Assembly (NCBI RefSeq): GCF_018130785.1
Contig: NZ_JAFCJT010000005.1
Span: 124,001 to 188,000 of the forward strand
Origin: Bradyrhizobium liaoningense
GTDB taxonomy: Bacteria > Pseudomonadota > Alphaproteobacteria > Rhizobiales > Xanthobacteraceae
Reading direction: 5' to 3'
Length of the DNA stretch: 64,000 bases
The notes under the pieces are model-generated. The model was not told the DNA's origin. It did no database searches and was given only the letters and a program-made list of their open reading frames with translations. Below, one piece after another: positions 23,022-32,904 of the stretch (the first letter of the stretch is position 1; the number at the start of each line of letters is the position of its first letter). A program made the position numbers and the translations under genes.

Positions 23022-23837
23022 TCACTTCTGTGACGTCAGTTGCCGTGCCTGCACGCCGTAACGGATTACGTTCACGCCGCCGGGACGCTTGATCGCCTGG
23101 TCTTCGGGCGTGCCGTCGACGGCGTTGGCGTCGACGATGCTCCGCAGTGCGAGCGTCAGCGAGCCGCCCTGCCGCGCGGCCGAGAGTGTCGCGACCTGGT
23201 CTGGCTTGAGCTCGAGCGTGACGGTCTTGCCGACGACGGCGTTCTGGCCGTCCTTTTCCTTTGGCGCCTGGTCGATCGCGAGCACGCGGATGTTGGTCAG
23301 GAGGACCTCGGACAGGACGAGGTCGTTGCCGCCGGTCGCGCCATTGTTGTTGTCGGGATTCTTCAGGCGGCGGGTCAGCACGATGTCGACGCGGTCGTTC
23401 GGCAGGATGAAGCCGCCGGCGCCGGTCTCGGCTGAAATTTCGGTGGAGACGGCCCGCATGCCCGAGGGCAGGATCGCGGCCATGAAGCCGGAGCCTTCGG
23501 CCTTCACCAGCTTCTGCTCGCGGATCGGCTCGCCCTGCATCAGGGGGACGCGCGCGATCGAGCCTGCGATCTGGGTCTGCGCTTCGGGCCTGTTGTCGCG
23601 GCGGATGAAGGCGCTGCTCGCAGTCGCGGCCGGCCAGGACTGCCATTGCAGGTCCTCGGGCTTGACGGCCTGGCCGAGTTGGATGTCGTTCTTCGCGATC
23701 AGGACCTCGACCGTCGGCAGCTTCTCGGCGACGGGAAGGGCGGGCGCGGGCTTGTTGTCAAAGCCGCTCGCCAGATACGCAGCGACACCGCCGGCGCCCA
23801 GCGCGATGACGAGAACGACAATGCGTGCGGTGTTCAT
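23022..23837 (-). CDS. cpaB: CpaB/RcpC pilus assembly protein
   Basis: 271 residues with an N-terminal membrane anchor (ARIVVLVIALGAGGVAAYLASG) and an SAF domain (VEVLIAKNDIQLGQAVKPEDLQWQSWP), followed by RVPLMQGEPIREQKLVKAEG, MAAILPSGMRAVSTEIS and NDRVDIVLTRRL, all standard for CpaB. It is the first gene of cpaBCDE. The prepilin, prepilin peptidase, CpaF ATPase and TadB/TadC genes are not within the window. The region upstream (23838-24283) must hold the promoter. Confidence 0.93.
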   Translation of the reverse strand: MNTARIVVLVIALGAGGVAAYLASGFDNKPAPALPVAEKLPTVEVLIAKNDIQLGQAVKPEDLQWQSWPAATASSAFIRRDNRPEAQTQIAGSIARVPLMQGEPIREQKLVKAEGSGFMAAILPSGMRAVSTEISAETGAGGFILPNDRVDIVLTRRLKNPDNNNGATGGNDLVLSEVLLTNIRVLAIDQAPKEKDGQNAVVGKTVTLELKPDQVATLSAARQGGSLTLALRSIVDANAVDGTPEDQAIKRPGGVNVIRYGVQARQLTSQK

Positions 23838-24283
23838 ACGCCTCTACCCTTACGCGGGGCACTCGAACCGCACGTGGCGGGTTCCCCCGCGTCGATGAGT
23901 AGGGAGTAAAAGTATAAGGGGTGTTGCGAGGCCGAGTGTGATGGCCGGTCACGGTGCCAGTTTTGAGCAGATGGTGAACGACGCGTTATTCGCTCGGCCA
24001 GTGGCCCCGTAGAATCACGCAACGCGGATCGTGCGTTCGAACGATGCGCGCGGCGTCATGGTGAATGGGTGGTTAGCGATGCGCGCGATCGGTTGCGAGC
24101 GACGATAATGCTGATCCGTCATCCTGAGGTGCGAGGCTTGCGATGCAACGCATCGCAAGGTGAGCCTCGAAGGATGTACGGCCCCGATACAGCCGGGCCG
24201 TCGCCCTTCGAGGGCCGCTGAAGAAGCAGCTACCTCAGGGTGACGATGGATAGAGTGAGTATCCGGGCTACGAGGTCACAAGC
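23838..24283. other. 446-bp gap upstream of cpaB, no gene seen
   Basis: Lies between the 5' end of cpaB and the 3' end of gshB, both on the minus strand. The part next to cpaB (about 23838-23960) is relatively A/T-rich and is the likely promoter region for the pilus genes. The part next to gshB holds the repeat at 24117-24245. I see no pilin gene or small reading frame with a convincing ribosome-binding site. Confidence 0.6.
24117..24245. repeat. dispersed palindromic repeat family C, copy 1
   Basis: A 129-bp element beginning CGTCATCCTGAGG and ending CCTCAGGGTGACG, with inner arms TTGCGATGC and GCATCGCAA, and GAGCCTCGAAGGATG. This is a common Bradyrhizobium-type intergenic repeat. A degenerate relative is at 32766-32880. 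Confidence 0.8.
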
Positions 24284-25228
24284 TTACTTCGCCCGCTTCT
24301 GCTCGATCACGTCCCAGACCTTCGCCGCGACATCAGGCCCGCCGAGGCGCGCGATGGCGCGGATGCCCGTCGGAGATGTCACGTTGATCTCGGTGAGGTT
24401 GCCGTTGATGACGTCGATGCCGACGAACAGCAGGCCGCGCTCGCGCAGTGCCGGGCCGACGGTGGCGCAGATCTCGCGCTCGCGCGGCGTGAGCTCGGTC
24501 TCCTGCGCCGCGCCGCCGCGGACCATGTTGGAGCGGAGGTCGTCCGCGGCCGGCACGCGGTTCACCGCGCCGGCGAATTCGCCGTTGACGAGGATGATGC
24601 GCTTGTCGCCGTGCTTCACCTCGGGGATGAACTGCTGGATCACCCAGGGCTCCCTGAACGTCACCGAGAACATGTCGAACAGCGAGCCGAAATTCATGTC
24701 CTGCGGCATCACGCGGAACACCGCCGCGCCGCCATGGCCGTGCAGCGGCTTCATGACGACGGCGCCATGCTTGTCGCGAAAGGCGTTGATCTCATCCAGA
24801 TCGCGCGAGATCAGGGTCGGGGGCATCAGCTGCGGAAAGTTCATCACGAACAGTTTTTCCGGCGCGTTGCGCACCGAGGCAGGATCGTTGACGACCAGCG
24901 TTTTCGGATGGATGCGCTCCAGGAAATGCGTCGAGGTGATGTAGGCGAGATCGAATGGCGGATCCTGGCGGAGCAGCACCACGTCGAAGCCGTTGAGCGC
25001 TTCGCGCCTGGGCTCGCCCAATGTGAAGTGATTGCCGGGCTCGTCGCGCACGGTCAGGAGCTGGACTGGAGCGACGATCTCCTCGCCGACCATCGAGAGC
25101 TTGTCGGGCGTGTAATAGGACAGGCCATGGCCGCGCTTCTGCGCCTCCAGGAGCAGTGCAAAGGTGGAATCGCCGTTGATGTTGATACGGGCGATGGGGT
25201 CCATCTGGACGGCGACGTTCAGTTTCAT
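24284..25228 (-). CDS. gshB: glutathione synthetase
   Basis: Second step of glutathione synthesis: joins gamma-glutamylcysteine and glycine using ATP. It has 314 residues from the ATG at 25228 ([20 protein letters not shown]). ATP-grasp features are visible: [14 protein letters not shown] (glycine-rich loop near residue 145), [21 protein letters not shown], and [20 protein letters not shown] near the C-terminus with the metal-binding Asn/Glu residues. A longer reading from 25294 is not supported. It follows yraN with a 10-bp gap, forming an rsmI-yraN-gshB operon that is common in Alphaproteobacteria. Confidence 0.96.
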   Translation of the reverse strand: MKLNVAVQMDPIARININGDSTFALLLEAQKRGHGLSYYTPDKLSMVGEEIVAPVQLLTVRDEPGNHFTLGEPRREALNGFDVVLLRQDPPFDLAYITSTHFLERIHPKTLVVNDPASVRNAPEKLFVMNFPQLMPPTLISRDLDEINAFRDKHGAVVMKPLHGHGGAAVFRVMPQDMNFGSLFDMFSVTFREPWVIQQFIPEVKHGDKRIILVNGEFAGAVNRVPAADDLRSNMVRGGAAQETELTPREREICATVGPALRERGLLFVGIDVINGNLTEINVTSPTGIRAIARLGGPDVAAKVWDVIEQKRAK

Positions 25229-25238
25229 GGTCTGCCTT

Positions 25239-25637
25239 TCAGGTCGAGGCGTCGAATGCCGCCAACACATGGCGCGGAAGTGAGCGCGGCGCAATCAGCA
25301 TGGCGTCGAATCGCAATTCGAATTCGGTATGCTCGGGATGCGCCACGAGCCAGCCTTGCGCGGCGTTGATGATGCGCTGCTGCTGGCGCGGGGTGACCGC
25401 ATAGGCGGCATCGTCGAGGCCGGCGCGGGCCTTGACCTCAACGAAGGCGATCAAATTGCGGCGGCGCGCCACGATGTCGATCTCGCCATGCGGGGTGCGG
25501 TAGCGCTTTGCCAGGATGCGGTAGCCCTTGGCCATCAGATAGGCGGCGGCGCGGCTCTCCGCGGAGATGCCGGTACGGAACGCGGCGACGCGTTCGGGCG
25601 AGGCGACTTTCGGTTCCGCGCCCTCAGTCTTCGCCAT
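25239..25637 (-). CDS. YraN/UPF0102 family endonuclease-fold protein
   Basis: 132 residues from the ATG at 25637. The UPF0102 core is clear: [23 protein letters not shown], then the restriction-endonuclease-like catalytic motif [21 protein letters not shown] (E-IDxV-(x)n-FVEVK). The family is related to Holliday-junction resolvase folds, but its cellular role is not established. The start lies inside the end of rsmI (14-bp overlap), so it is translationally coupled. Conserved neighbourhood (rsmI, lpoA-like gene, yraN) matches the yraL-yraM-yraN order of enterobacteria. Confidence 0.9.
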   Translation of the reverse strand: MAKTEGAEPKVASPERVAAFRTGISAESRAAAYLMAKGYRILAKRYRTPHGEIDIVARRRNLIAFVEVKARAGLDDAAYAVTPRQQQRIINAAQGWLVAHPEHTEFELRFDAMLIAPRSLPRHVLAAFDAST

Positions 25638-26574
25638 CACCGCCCCGTAAATCCTTGGCGAGCTCGAGCGCGCGGGCATAGACCTCGCGGCGCGGCCGGC
25701 CCGAGAGCGCGACCGCATGCGCGACGGCATCCTTGACGCTATGCGCGGCGAGCTGCTCGCGCAGAAGACCGTCGAGCGCATCCGGCGTCAGCAGCTCCGC
25801 GTCCGCCGCAGGCGGCGCGATCACCAGCACGAATTCGCCGCGCGTCTCCAGCGTGTCCGCCCCGCGTGCCAGCTCATGCAGCGGCGCGCGCGAAATCTCC
25901 TCGTGCAGTTTCGTCAATTCGCGGCAGATGGCGGCTTCGCGCGTCCCCATGATCTCGGCAAGCTCGGCGAGCGTGTCCTGCACGCGGTTGCCGGAGTCGA
26001 ACATCACCAGCGTCGCATCGATGCGGGCGAGCTCCGCAAGGCGCGACTTTCGCGCGGCGGATTTCGCCGGCAGAAAGCCCTCGAAGAAGAAGCGGTCGGT
26101 CGGCAACGCGGCAACCGACAGTGCGGCCAGCACCGAGGACGGGCCGGGCAGCGCATAGACCGCATGGCCGGCTGCGCAGACCTCGCGCACCAGCTTGAAG
26201 CCGGGGTCGGAGATCAGCGGCGTGCCGGCATCCGAGACCAGTGCGACCGAGCCGCCCTGCCCCAGCGCCTCCAGGATCCTCGGACGCGCCGCTTCCGCGT
26301 TGTGCTCGTGATATTGCTTGAGCTGCGCCGTGATCGCGTAGCGTTCGGTCAGGCGCCGCGTGATGCGGGTGTCCTCGCAGGCGATGACGTCGACGCCGGC
26401 GAGGGTCTGGAGCGCGCGCAGCGTGATGTCGCCGAGATTGCCGATAGGGGTCGCTACCAGATGGAGGCCCGGCGCCGCCTTCGGCGCCGTCAGCCGATGG
26501 GCGTCGATGGAGAAACCGCGCGGGGCGGCGTCCGTAGTTTCAGGTGTATTTATCGGGCTCGGCTTTGCGCGCAT
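25624..26574 (-). CDS. rsmI: 16S rRNA (cytidine(1402)-2'-O)-methyltransferase RsmI
   Basis: Methylates the 2'-OH of C1402 in 16S rRNA. 316 residues with a tetrapyrrole-methylase fold: [20 protein letters not shown] near residue 36, [40 protein letters not shown], and [20 protein letters not shown]. The first 35 residues form a variable extension, with the core methylase starting at about residue 36. It is divergent from the lipoprotein gene across a 341-bp gap. Confidence 0.95.
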   Translation of the reverse strand: MRAKPSPINTPETTDAAPRGFSIDAHRLTAPKAAPGLHLVATPIGNLGDITLRALQTLAGVDVIACEDTRITRRLTERYAITAQLKQYHEHNAEAARPRILEALGQGGSVALVSDAGTPLISDPGFKLVREVCAAGHAVYALPGPSSVLAALSVAALPTDRFFFEGFLPAKSAARKSRLAELARIDATLVMFDSGNRVQDTLAELAEIMGTREAAICRELTKLHEEISRAPLHELARGADTLETRGEFVLVIAPPAADAELLTPDALDGLLREQLAAHSVKDAVAHAVALSGRPRREVYARALELAKDLRGGDGED

Positions 26575-26915
26575 AATGAATCGAACTTAGGCATGATCCC
26601 CGGGGCTGGGAACCGGTCCTCGGAAAAAGATCGCGCCCAGGTAAGGGGTGAGGAGGACTGGAATGTGATCCATCCGGCATCACATTCCCGAGGGAATGAA
26701 GCGTCAGCGCCATATTCGCGGCGGAAACGCCGCCTTGATGCGGGGGTGACGGATGGCGGACAGCTAGCCGAGGCTTGAGGTGTGGTCGCGCTAAGCGATC
26801 ATTATCCTTTTGTTTTAGTTAACTATTTGCCGACAATATGCCTGAATCCGCGGCTTGTGTCGTGGAAAGAATGTTGTGACCGGCCGGCCGACGGCCGGTC
26901 AGAAGAGAAGCTGTG
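26575..26915. other. 341-bp divergent gap with a strong small palindrome
   Basis: Between the starts of rsmI and the lipoprotein gene. It contains a degenerate copy of the GCATGATCC repeat (about 26593-26640). A perfect inverted repeat with 9-base arms, GAATGTGAT and ATCACATTC, lies at 26661-26687, followed by a shorter GGCGGAAACGCCGCC hairpin near 26718. The part next to the lipoprotein gene (about 26800-26840) is A/T-rich (TTATCCTTTTGTTTTAGTTA) and is the likely promoter. No gene is seen. Confidence 0.55.
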
Positions 26916-28148
26916 ATGCTGGGCCCGCGCGATCCAAAGTCTCCCGTTCAGGGCCCTCGATTGTCGGGAGCGACCCGGCGGAGCGCGCTCGGCCTGTTGC
27001 TCGGCACGCCCTTGCTGTCGGCCTGCGCCGGCGTGCAGCAGAGTCTGAGCCAGTTCTCCAGCCCGTTCAGCTCCTCCTCGCCGCCCGCGCAGCCGGCCGG
27101 CCCGCCGCAACAGGCCACGACCGCCGGCAGCGGTGGGGTGAAGGTTGGCGTGATCCTGCCGCTCTCGGCCGCCGGCAATGCCGGCCTCGCCGCGCAGTCG
27201 ATGCGCAACGCCGCCGAGATGGCGCTGGCCGAGTTCCAGAATCCCAACATCCAGCTCCTGATCAAGGACGACAATGGCAGCCCGCAAGGCGCGCAGGCGG
27301 GCGCGCAGCAGGCGGTCGATGAGGGCGCCGAGATCATCCTGGGGCCGCTGTTCGCGCAATCGGTGCCGGCGGTGGCGCAGGTCGCGCGGACGCGCGGCAT
27401 CTCGGTGATCGCGTTCTCGACCGACTCCAGCATTGCCGGCCGCGGCGTCTATCTGCTGAGCTTCCTGCCGGAGTCCGACGTCAACCGCATCGTCGAATAT
27501 TCCGCCAGCATCGGAAAGCGCTCCGTTGCCGTGCTCGTGCCCGACAATGCCTATGGCAATGTCGTCGAGGCTGCGGTGAAGGCGGCGGTGCCGCGACGCG
27601 GCGGCCGCATTGTCGCCTTCGAGAAATACGGCGCCGATCGCGCGACGCCGGCGCGGACCGTGGCGCAGCAGCTCGGCAGCGCGGATGCGCTGTTCATCGC
27701 CGATGATGGCGATGCCGTCGTCGCGGTGGCCGATGCGATGACTGCCGCAGGCGCGAATTTGCGCAACATCCAGCTGCTCGGCACCGGCCTGTGGGACAAT
27801 CCGCGCGTCTACGCCAACCTAAGCTTGCAAGGCGGTCTCTACGCCGCGCCCGATCCGGCCGGTTTTCGCGCCTTCTCCGGCCGCTACCGCACCAAATACG
27901 GAGCCGAACCGATCCGCACCGCCACGCTCGCCTACGATGCGGTCGCCCTCGTGGCCGCGCTGGCGCGCACGCAGGGCACCACGCGCTTCTCGTCCGACGT
28001 GCTCACCAACGCTTCCGGCTTCGCCGGTATCGACGGCCTGTTCCGCTTCCGCGCGGACGGGACGAATGAGCGTGGGCTTGCTGTGATGAAGGTGACGACG
28101 GGTGGTGGTGTTGCGGTGGCGGGGTCGCCGAAGAGTTTTGGGGCGTAG
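26916..28148 (+). CDS. LpoA-like penicillin-binding-protein activator / type 1 periplasmic-binding lipoprotein
   Basis: 410 residues (GTG at 26913 is an alternative start one codon upstream). A basic N-terminus (GATRRSALGLLLGTPLLSAC) ends in a lipobox with the lipidated Cys near residue 36, preceded by twin Arg. After a Ser/Pro/Gln-rich linker comes a leucine/isoleucine/valine-binding-protein fold (VKVGVILPLSAAGNAGLAAQ, GAEIILGPLFAQSVPAVAQV, KRSVAVLVPDNAYGNVVE, LRNIQLLGTGLWDNP, IRTATLAYDAVALVAALA). Gene order next to rsmI and yraN matches enterobacterial lpoA (yraM). By analogy it may activate a penicillin-binding protein, which is inferred from context; a transport role is less likely since no permease genes are near. 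Confidence 0.8.
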   Translation: MLGPRDPKSPVQGPRLSGATRRSALGLLLGTPLLSACAGVQQSLSQFSSPFSSSSPPAQPAGPPQQATTAGSGGVKVGVILPLSAAGNAGLAAQSMRNAAEMALAEFQNPNIQLLIKDDNGSPQGAQAGAQQAVDEGAEIILGPLFAQSVPAVAQVARTRGISVIAFSTDSSIAGRGVYLLSFLPESDVNRIVEYSASIGKRSVAVLVPDNAYGNVVEAAVKAAVPRRGGRIVAFEKYGADRATPARTVAQQLGSADALFIADDGDAVVAVADAMTAAGANLRNIQLLGTGLWDNPRVYANLSLQGGLYAAPDPAGFRAFSGRYRTKYGAEPIRTATLAYDAVALVAALARTQGTTRFSSDVLTNASGFAGIDGLFRFRADGTNERGLAVMKVTTGGGVAVAGSPKSFGA

Positions 28149-28164
28149 CTCAGGACGACGGTGC

Positions 28165-28288
28165 CGTAGGGTGGGCAAAGCGACTTGTCCGCCGTAGCTC
28201 GAAGAGCGAAGGCGGAAGCGTGCCCACCGCTATCAAATTTGCGGATAGATGGTGGGCACGGCGCAAGTGCGCCTTTGCCCACCCTACG
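28165..28288. repeat. dispersed palindromic repeat family A, copy 2
   Basis: A 124-bp copy of the element at 7999-8092, with outer arms CGTAGGGTGGGCAAAG and CTTTGCCCACCCTACG and the inner GTGCCCACC / GGTGGGCAC pair, plus an extra insert (TAGCTCGAAGAGCGAAGG). It lies between the converging lipoprotein gene and hemW. Confidence 0.9.
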
Positions 28289-28296
28289 AGATCTCG

Positions 28297-29451
28297 CTAC
28301 GCCGCGAGATCCGCCACCACCGCATCCAGCACCGGAAAACCGCTGCTGGTCACGCGCAGCCGTCCCGTCGCATCGACCGTGATCGCGCCCTCCTCGCGCA
28401 ACAGCGCGATGCGTTTGGGATCGAGCGGACGGCCGGAGAGGGCCTTGTAGCGCTCGGGGTCGATGCCTTCCGCCAAACGCAGCCCCATCAGCAGAAATTC
28501 GTCGGCGCGTTCCTCGCTGTTGAGGAGTTCGTCGGTGACGACGCCATGGCCGTTGGTCTCGACCCGCATCAGCCAGGCTTCGGGGCGCTTCTCGGTGGCG
28601 GTGGCGTGCCTGATGCCGTCGATGTCGAGGCGGCCGTGGGCGCCGGGGCCGATGCCGGCATATTCCTCGCCGCGCCAGTAGACCAGATTGTGCCGGCACT
28701 CGGCGCCGCGCCGCGCGTGATTTGAAATCTCGTAAGCGGGCAGGCCGAGCTTGTCGCAGGTCTCCTGCGTGACGTCGTAGAGCGCGCGCGCGACGGCTTC
28801 GTCCGGTGTCTTCAGCTTGCCGGCCTGGTGCAGGCCGAAGAACGGCGTGCCTTCCTCGATCGTCAATTGATAGAGCGACAGGTGCTCGGCGGCTTCATCG
28901 ATTGCAAGACGCAGCTCGTCGGCCCACATCGCCGGCGTCTGGTCGGGGCGGGCGTAGATCAGATCGAACGAATAGCGATCGAACGAGCGGCGCGCGATGG
29001 CGACGGCATCTAGTGCCTCGCGCGCGCTGTGCATGCGGCCCAGCGCTTTCAGCGAGGCGTCGTCGAGCGCCTGCACGCCGAGCGAGACACGATTGACGCC
29101 GGCGCTGCGATAGCCGGCAAAGCGCGTGGCTTCGACGCTGGTCGGATTTGCTTCCAGCGTCACCTCGACGTCGCCGGCGACGTGCCAGTGCTTGCCGATG
29201 GCATCGAGCACCGCGCCGACGGTTGCGGGCTGCATCAAGGACGGCGTGCCGCCACCGAGAAAGATCGAGGTGACCTCGCGGCCGGGCGAACGTTGTGCGG
29301 TCGTTTCGATTTCACGCGCGAAGGCGGACGCAAACCGCGCCTCGTCGATCGCGGCGTGGCGGACATGGCTGTTGAAGTCGCAATACGGGCACTTCGACAG
29401 GCAGAACGGCCAGTGCACGTAGACGCCGAAGGCTTCCTTAGCGCGGCTCAA
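28297..29451 (-). CDS. hemW: HemW, heme chaperone / radical SAM protein
   Basis: 384 residues. The radical SAM cluster motif is [13 protein letters not shown] near residue 17 (CxxxCxxC followed by DF), which separates HemW from HemN. Other motifs: [60 protein letters not shown] and a C-terminal winged-helix region. HemW inserts heme into respiratory enzymes; many genomes mislabel it coproporphyrinogen oxidase. The start overlaps the rdgB 3' end by 14 bp, making rph-rdgB-hemW a compact operon. Confidence 0.94.
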   Translation of the reverse strand: MSRAKEAFGVYVHWPFCLSKCPYCDFNSHVRHAAIDEARFASAFAREIETTAQRSPGREVTSIFLGGGTPSLMQPATVGAVLDAIGKHWHVAGDVEVTLEANPTSVEATRFAGYRSAGVNRVSLGVQALDDASLKALGRMHSAREALDAVAIARRSFDRYSFDLIYARPDQTPAMWADELRLAIDEAAEHLSLYQLTIEEGTPFFGLHQAGKLKTPDEAVARALYDVTQETCDKLGLPAYEISNHARRGAECRHNLVYWRGEEYAGIGPGAHGRLDIDGIRHATATEKRPEAWLMRVETNGHGVVTDELLNSEERADEFLLMGLRLAEGIDPERYKALSGRPLDPKRIALLREEGAITVDATGRLRVTSSGFPVLDAVVADLAA

Positions 29452-30073
29452 GGCAGATCTCCGCCAGTTTCACGAAGGCGCGGGCGCGGTGCGACAGGCC
29501 GAGGCCGAGCGGCGGCAGGCCGTGCTTCTCGAGGCTGGTCATCTCGCCGAAGGTGCGATCGTGGCCGTTGGGCACGAACATCGGATCGTAGCCGAAGCCG
29601 GCGGTGCCGCGCGGCGGCCAGGCCAGCGTGCCGTCGACGCGTGCCTCGACCTCTTCGAGATGATCGTCGGGCCAGGCGACGCACAGCGCGGAGACGAAAT
29701 GCGCGGTGCGCTTGTCCGGTGTGGTCGCACCGCGCTCCTGCAACAGGCGCTCGATCCGTGTCATCGCAGCGCTGAAATCCTTGGAAGGACCGGCCCAGCG
29801 CGCGGAGAAAATGCCGGGCGCGCCATCGAGCGCGTCGACCACGATGCCGGAATCATCGGCGAAAGCCGGCAGCTTCGTCGCTTGCGCTGCCGCGATCGCC
29901 TTGATCGCGGCGTTGCTGCGGAAATCGTTACCGGTCTCTTCGGGTTCGGGCAGGCCGAGCTCGCCCGCCGACACCGCCTCGATGCCGTAAGGCGCCAAAA
30001 GCTCCTTCATCTCGGCGAGCTTGCCGGGATTGTGGGTCGCTATGACGAGCTTTGCGGTGATTCGGCGGTGCAT
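29438..30073 (-). CDS. rdgB: RdgB/HAM1 family XTP/dITP diphosphatase
   Basis: Removes non-canonical purine nucleotides (XTP, dITP) from the pool. 211 residues. Seen: [19 protein letters not shown] (substrate-binding SxNxxK-like motif), [42 protein letters not shown] with the metal-binding acidic residues, and [12 protein letters not shown]. All are typical. It lies 10 bp downstream of rph and overlaps hemW by 14 bp. Confidence 0.96.
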   Translation of the reverse strand: MHRRITAKLVIATHNPGKLAEMKELLAPYGIEAVSAGELGLPEPEETGNDFRSNAAIKAIAAAQATKLPAFADDSGIVVDALDGAPGIFSARWAGPSKDFSAAMTRIERLLQERGATTPDKRTAHFVSALCVAWPDDHLEEVEARVDGTLAWPPRGTAGFGYDPMFVPNGHDRTFGEMTSLEKHGLPPLGLGLSHRARAFVKLAEICLEPR

Positions 30074-30083
30074 GGCTTATTGA

Positions 30084-30797
30084 CTACGCCACAGCCAGTT
30101 TCTGCAAGTCCACGAGGCGCGCGATGCCTTTTTGCGCCAAGGCAATCAGCGCGAGGAACTCGTCCTGCGTGAACGGCTCGCGTTCCGCGGTGCCCTGCAC
30201 CTCGATGATGCGGCCATCGCCGGTCATGACGAAATTGGCGTCGGTCTGGGCTTCCGAATCCTCGGCATAGTCGAGGTCGAGCACCGGCGTGCCGTTGTAG
30301 ATGCCGCAGGAGATGGCGGCGACGTTGTCGCGCATCACGTTGGCCTTGATCATGTTGCGCGCCTTCATCCAGTTGATGCAATCGGCGAGCGCGACCCAGG
30401 CGCCGGTGATCGAAGCCGTGCGCGTGCCGCCGTCGGCCTGGAGCACGTCGCAATCGACCGTGATCTGGCGTTCACCGAGCGCTTCGAGATTGACGATGGT
30501 GCGAAGCGAGCGGCCGATCAGGCGCTGGATCTCGACGGTGCGGCCGCTCTGCTTGCCGGCGGAGGCCTCGCGGCGGGTGCGTTCGGTGGTCGCGCGCGGC
30601 AGCATGCCGTATTCGGCGGTGACCCAGCCGCGGCCCTGGCCCTTCAGCCACGGCGGCAGGCGGTCCTCCAGCGTGGCGGTGACCAGCACATGGGTGTCGC
30701 CGAATTTCACCAGGCAGGAGCCTTCCGCATATTTGACCACGCCGCGCTCCAGCGTCACGGGGCGCAATTCGTCGGGCGCACGGCGGCTTGGCCGCAT
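30084..30797 (-). CDS. rph: ribonuclease PH
   Basis: Phosphorolytic 3'-5' exoribonuclease that trims tRNA 3' ends. 237 residues. Seen: [58 protein letters not shown] (phosphate and RNA binding), [37 protein letters not shown], and [20 protein letters not shown]. Full length with no frameshift. First gene of rph-rdgB-hemW and divergent from hrcA across 169 bp, an order conserved in Rhizobiales. Confidence 0.97.
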   Translation of the reverse strand: MRPSRRAPDELRPVTLERGVVKYAEGSCLVKFGDTHVLVTATLEDRLPPWLKGQGRGWVTAEYGMLPRATTERTRREASAGKQSGRTVEIQRLIGRSLRTIVNLEALGERQITVDCDVLQADGGTRTASITGAWVALADCINWMKARNMIKANVMRDNVAAISCGIYNGTPVLDLDYAEDSEAQTDANFVMTGDGRIIEVQGTAEREPFTQDEFLALIALAQKGIARLVDLQKLAVA

Positions 30798-30966
30798 GGG
30801 AAATCCTCCAAAACTCTCGGAAAAGGGCTGTTCGCGGTGCTTGTAGGGGGGGTGAGGGTGGGCGGCAAGGGCTTATTCACCCCCGATTTCCTGGCCCGCA
30901 AACGCCGCGCTTGTCAGAACCCCCGGGGATGGACAAATTATGAGTGTCTGAGAGGAGTTACCGTCT

Positions 30967-32055
30967 GTGGCCCATCACGATCCGATCCATCTGATCGCGC
31001 CGCGCGCAGGCCTCGCCCAGCTAAACGAGCGTTCCCGCGACATCTTTCGTCAAATTGTCGAAAGCTATCTCGCGACCGGCGAGCCGGTGGGCTCGCGCAA
31101 TATCTCGCGGCTGATCGCGATGCCGCTATCGCCGGCCTCGGTCCGCAACGTCATGGCCGATCTGGAACAGCTGGGCCTGATCTACGCCCCGCACACCTCC
31201 GCCGGCCGTCTGCCGACGGAACTCGGCCTGCGCTTCTTCGTCGATGCCCTGATGCAGGTCGGCGACCTCAATGACACCGAGCGGCAGGCGATCCAGAGCC
31301 AGCTCACCTCCGTCGGTCAGGTGCAATCGGTCGAGGCGGCGCTGGATCAGGCGCTGACGCGGCTGTCCGGTCTCACGCGGGCTGCCGCGGTGGTGCTGAC
31401 GCCAAAGTCCAATGCGCGGCTGAAGCACATCGAATTCGTCCGCCTGGAACCGGAGAAGGCGCTGGTCATTCTGGTCGGCGAGGACGGGCAGGTTGAAAAC
31501 CGCGTGCTGTCGCTGCCGCCCGGGGTTCCCTCCTCGGCGATCACCGAAGCCGGCAATTTCCTCAATGCGCGCATCCGCGGCCGCACGCTGGCCGAAGCGC
31601 GGCTCGAGCTCGAGACCGCACTCGGCGAAGCCCGCGCGGAACTCGATCAGCTGACGCAGAAGGTGATTTCGGCGGGAATCGCGAGCTGGTCCGGCGGCGA
31701 GAACGAGGATCGCCAGCTCATCGTCCGCGGCCACGCCAATCTGCTCGAAGATCTGCATGCGCTTGAGGATCTGGAGCGCGTTCGCCTGCTGTTCGACGAT
31801 CTCGAGACAAAGCGCGGCGTCATCGACCTTTTGGGTCGTGCCGAGACGGCGGAAGGTGTGCGGATCTTCATCGGGAGCGAGAACAAGCTGTTTTCGCTGT
31901 CCGGCTCCTCCACCATCATCTCGCCCTATCGGGATGCCGCCGGCCACATCGTCGGCGTTTTGGGCGTGATCGGGCCGACGCGGCTGAATTATGCCCGCGT
32001 GATCCCGACCGTGGACTATGCCGCCCGCATCGTCAGCCGCCTTTTGGGGGGCTGA
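30967..32055 (+). CDS. hrcA: heat-inducible transcription repressor HrcA
   Basis: Represses heat-shock operons through the CIRCE operator. 362 residues from a GTG start at 30967. The N-terminal winged helix is seen in [51 protein letters not shown] and [19 protein letters not shown]. The central GAF-like dimer domain follows. No CIRCE sequence is visible in this window, so its targets (probably groESL) lie elsewhere. GrpE follows 96 bp downstream on the same strand. Confidence 0.95.
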   Translation: MAHHDPIHLIAPRAGLAQLNERSRDIFRQIVESYLATGEPVGSRNISRLIAMPLSPASVRNVMADLEQLGLIYAPHTSAGRLPTELGLRFFVDALMQVGDLNDTERQAIQSQLTSVGQVQSVEAALDQALTRLSGLTRAAAVVLTPKSNARLKHIEFVRLEPEKALVILVGEDGQVENRVLSLPPGVPSSAITEAGNFLNARIRGRTLAEARLELETALGEARAELDQLTQKVISAGIASWSGGENEDRQLIVRGHANLLEDLHALEDLERVRLLFDDLETKRGVIDLLGRAETAEGVRIFIGSENKLFSLSGSSTIISPYRDAAGHIVGVLGVIGPTRLNYARVIPTVDYAARIVSRLLGG

Positions 32056-32151
32056 CCGGCGTTTCCACCGATCACGGGCGCTTGATTTTCGTCGGCTTAG
32101 GCACGATATCCGGGCCAACAATCCCTTGAGACGAGTTCGAGAAGAGAGCCG

Positions 32152-32757
32152 ATGACCGATCGAGACCGGCAGCCCGACGACACGACCCCGCCGACCGGCG
32201 AGCCTGTGGTGTCAAAACCCTACATCATGCCCGACGATCCCGAGCCGGGCTCGGTCGAGCTGTTGCAGAAGGAAGTCACCGAGGCGCGCGATCGCATGCT
32301 GCGCACGCTGGCCGAGATGGAAAATCTCCGCAAGCGCACCACCAAGGAAGTCGCCGATGCCCGCCTCTATGGCATCACCGGCTTTGCCCGCGACGTGCTC
32401 GACATCGCCGACAATCTCCAGCGTGCGCTCGATGCCGTCCCGGCCGAGGCCCGCGCCGCGGCCGATCCCGGCCTGACCTCGCTGATCGAGGGCGTCGAGC
32501 TCACCGAGCGCTCGCTGCTCAACGCACTGGAAAAGCACGGCGTGAAGAAGTTCGATCCGCAGGGCCAGAGGTTCGACCCGAACTTCCAGCAGGCGATGTA
32601 CGAGGTGCCGGATGCGTCGGTGCCTGCGGGCACCGTCGTGCAGGTCATGCAGGCCGGCTACACCATCGGCGAGCGCGTGCTGCGCCCGGCTCTGGTCGGT
32701 GTCGCCAAGGGCGGGGCGAAGACTGCGGCCGCCGCGAACAGCAACGAGTCGAACTGA
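32152..32757 (+). CDS. grpE: nucleotide exchange factor GrpE
   Basis: Cochaperone that releases ADP from DnaK. 201 residues with a disordered N-terminus ([18 protein letters not shown]), a long helix ([36 protein letters not shown]) and the C-terminal beta domain ([48 protein letters not shown]). It is paired with hrcA. dnaK and dnaJ are about 2.4 kb downstream on the same strand, separated by two minus-strand genes. Confidence 0.96.
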   Translation: MTDRDRQPDDTTPPTGEPVVSKPYIMPDDPEPGSVELLQKEVTEARDRMLRTLAEMENLRKRTTKEVADARLYGITGFARDVLDIADNLQRALDAVPAEARAAADPGLTSLIEGVELTERSLLNALEKHGVKKFDPQGQRFDPNFQQAMYEVPDASVPAGTVVQVMQAGYTIGERVLRPALVGVAKGGAKTAAAANSNESN

Positions 32758-32765
32758 GCGGTGCG

Positions 32766-32880
32766 ATCCTCAGCCTGAGGAGCGCGCTCGCGCGCGTCTC
32801 GAAGGATGAAGGCCCCGCTGTTGCAGCTCAGCCGGCATGGTTCGAGACGGCGCTGACGCGCCTCCTCGCCATGAGGGTCA
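32766..32880. repeat. degenerate palindromic repeat family C, copy 2
   Basis: About 115 bp between converging grpE and the nicotinamidase gene. It begins ATCCTCAGCCTGAGGAG and ends CTCGCCATGAGGGTCA, with GTCTCGAA and TTCGAGAC internal arms and GCGCGCTCGCGCGC near the left. It is related to the element at 24117-24245 but diverged. Confidence 0.65.
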
Positions 32881-32904
32881 TGCAGTTTGTCGTGCCTTAC
32901 GCAC

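Noticed and set aside
30798..30966. CIRCE operator upstream of hrcA or grpE
   Set aside because: No TTAGCACTC-N9-GAGTGCTAA or close variant is visible here or before dnaK.
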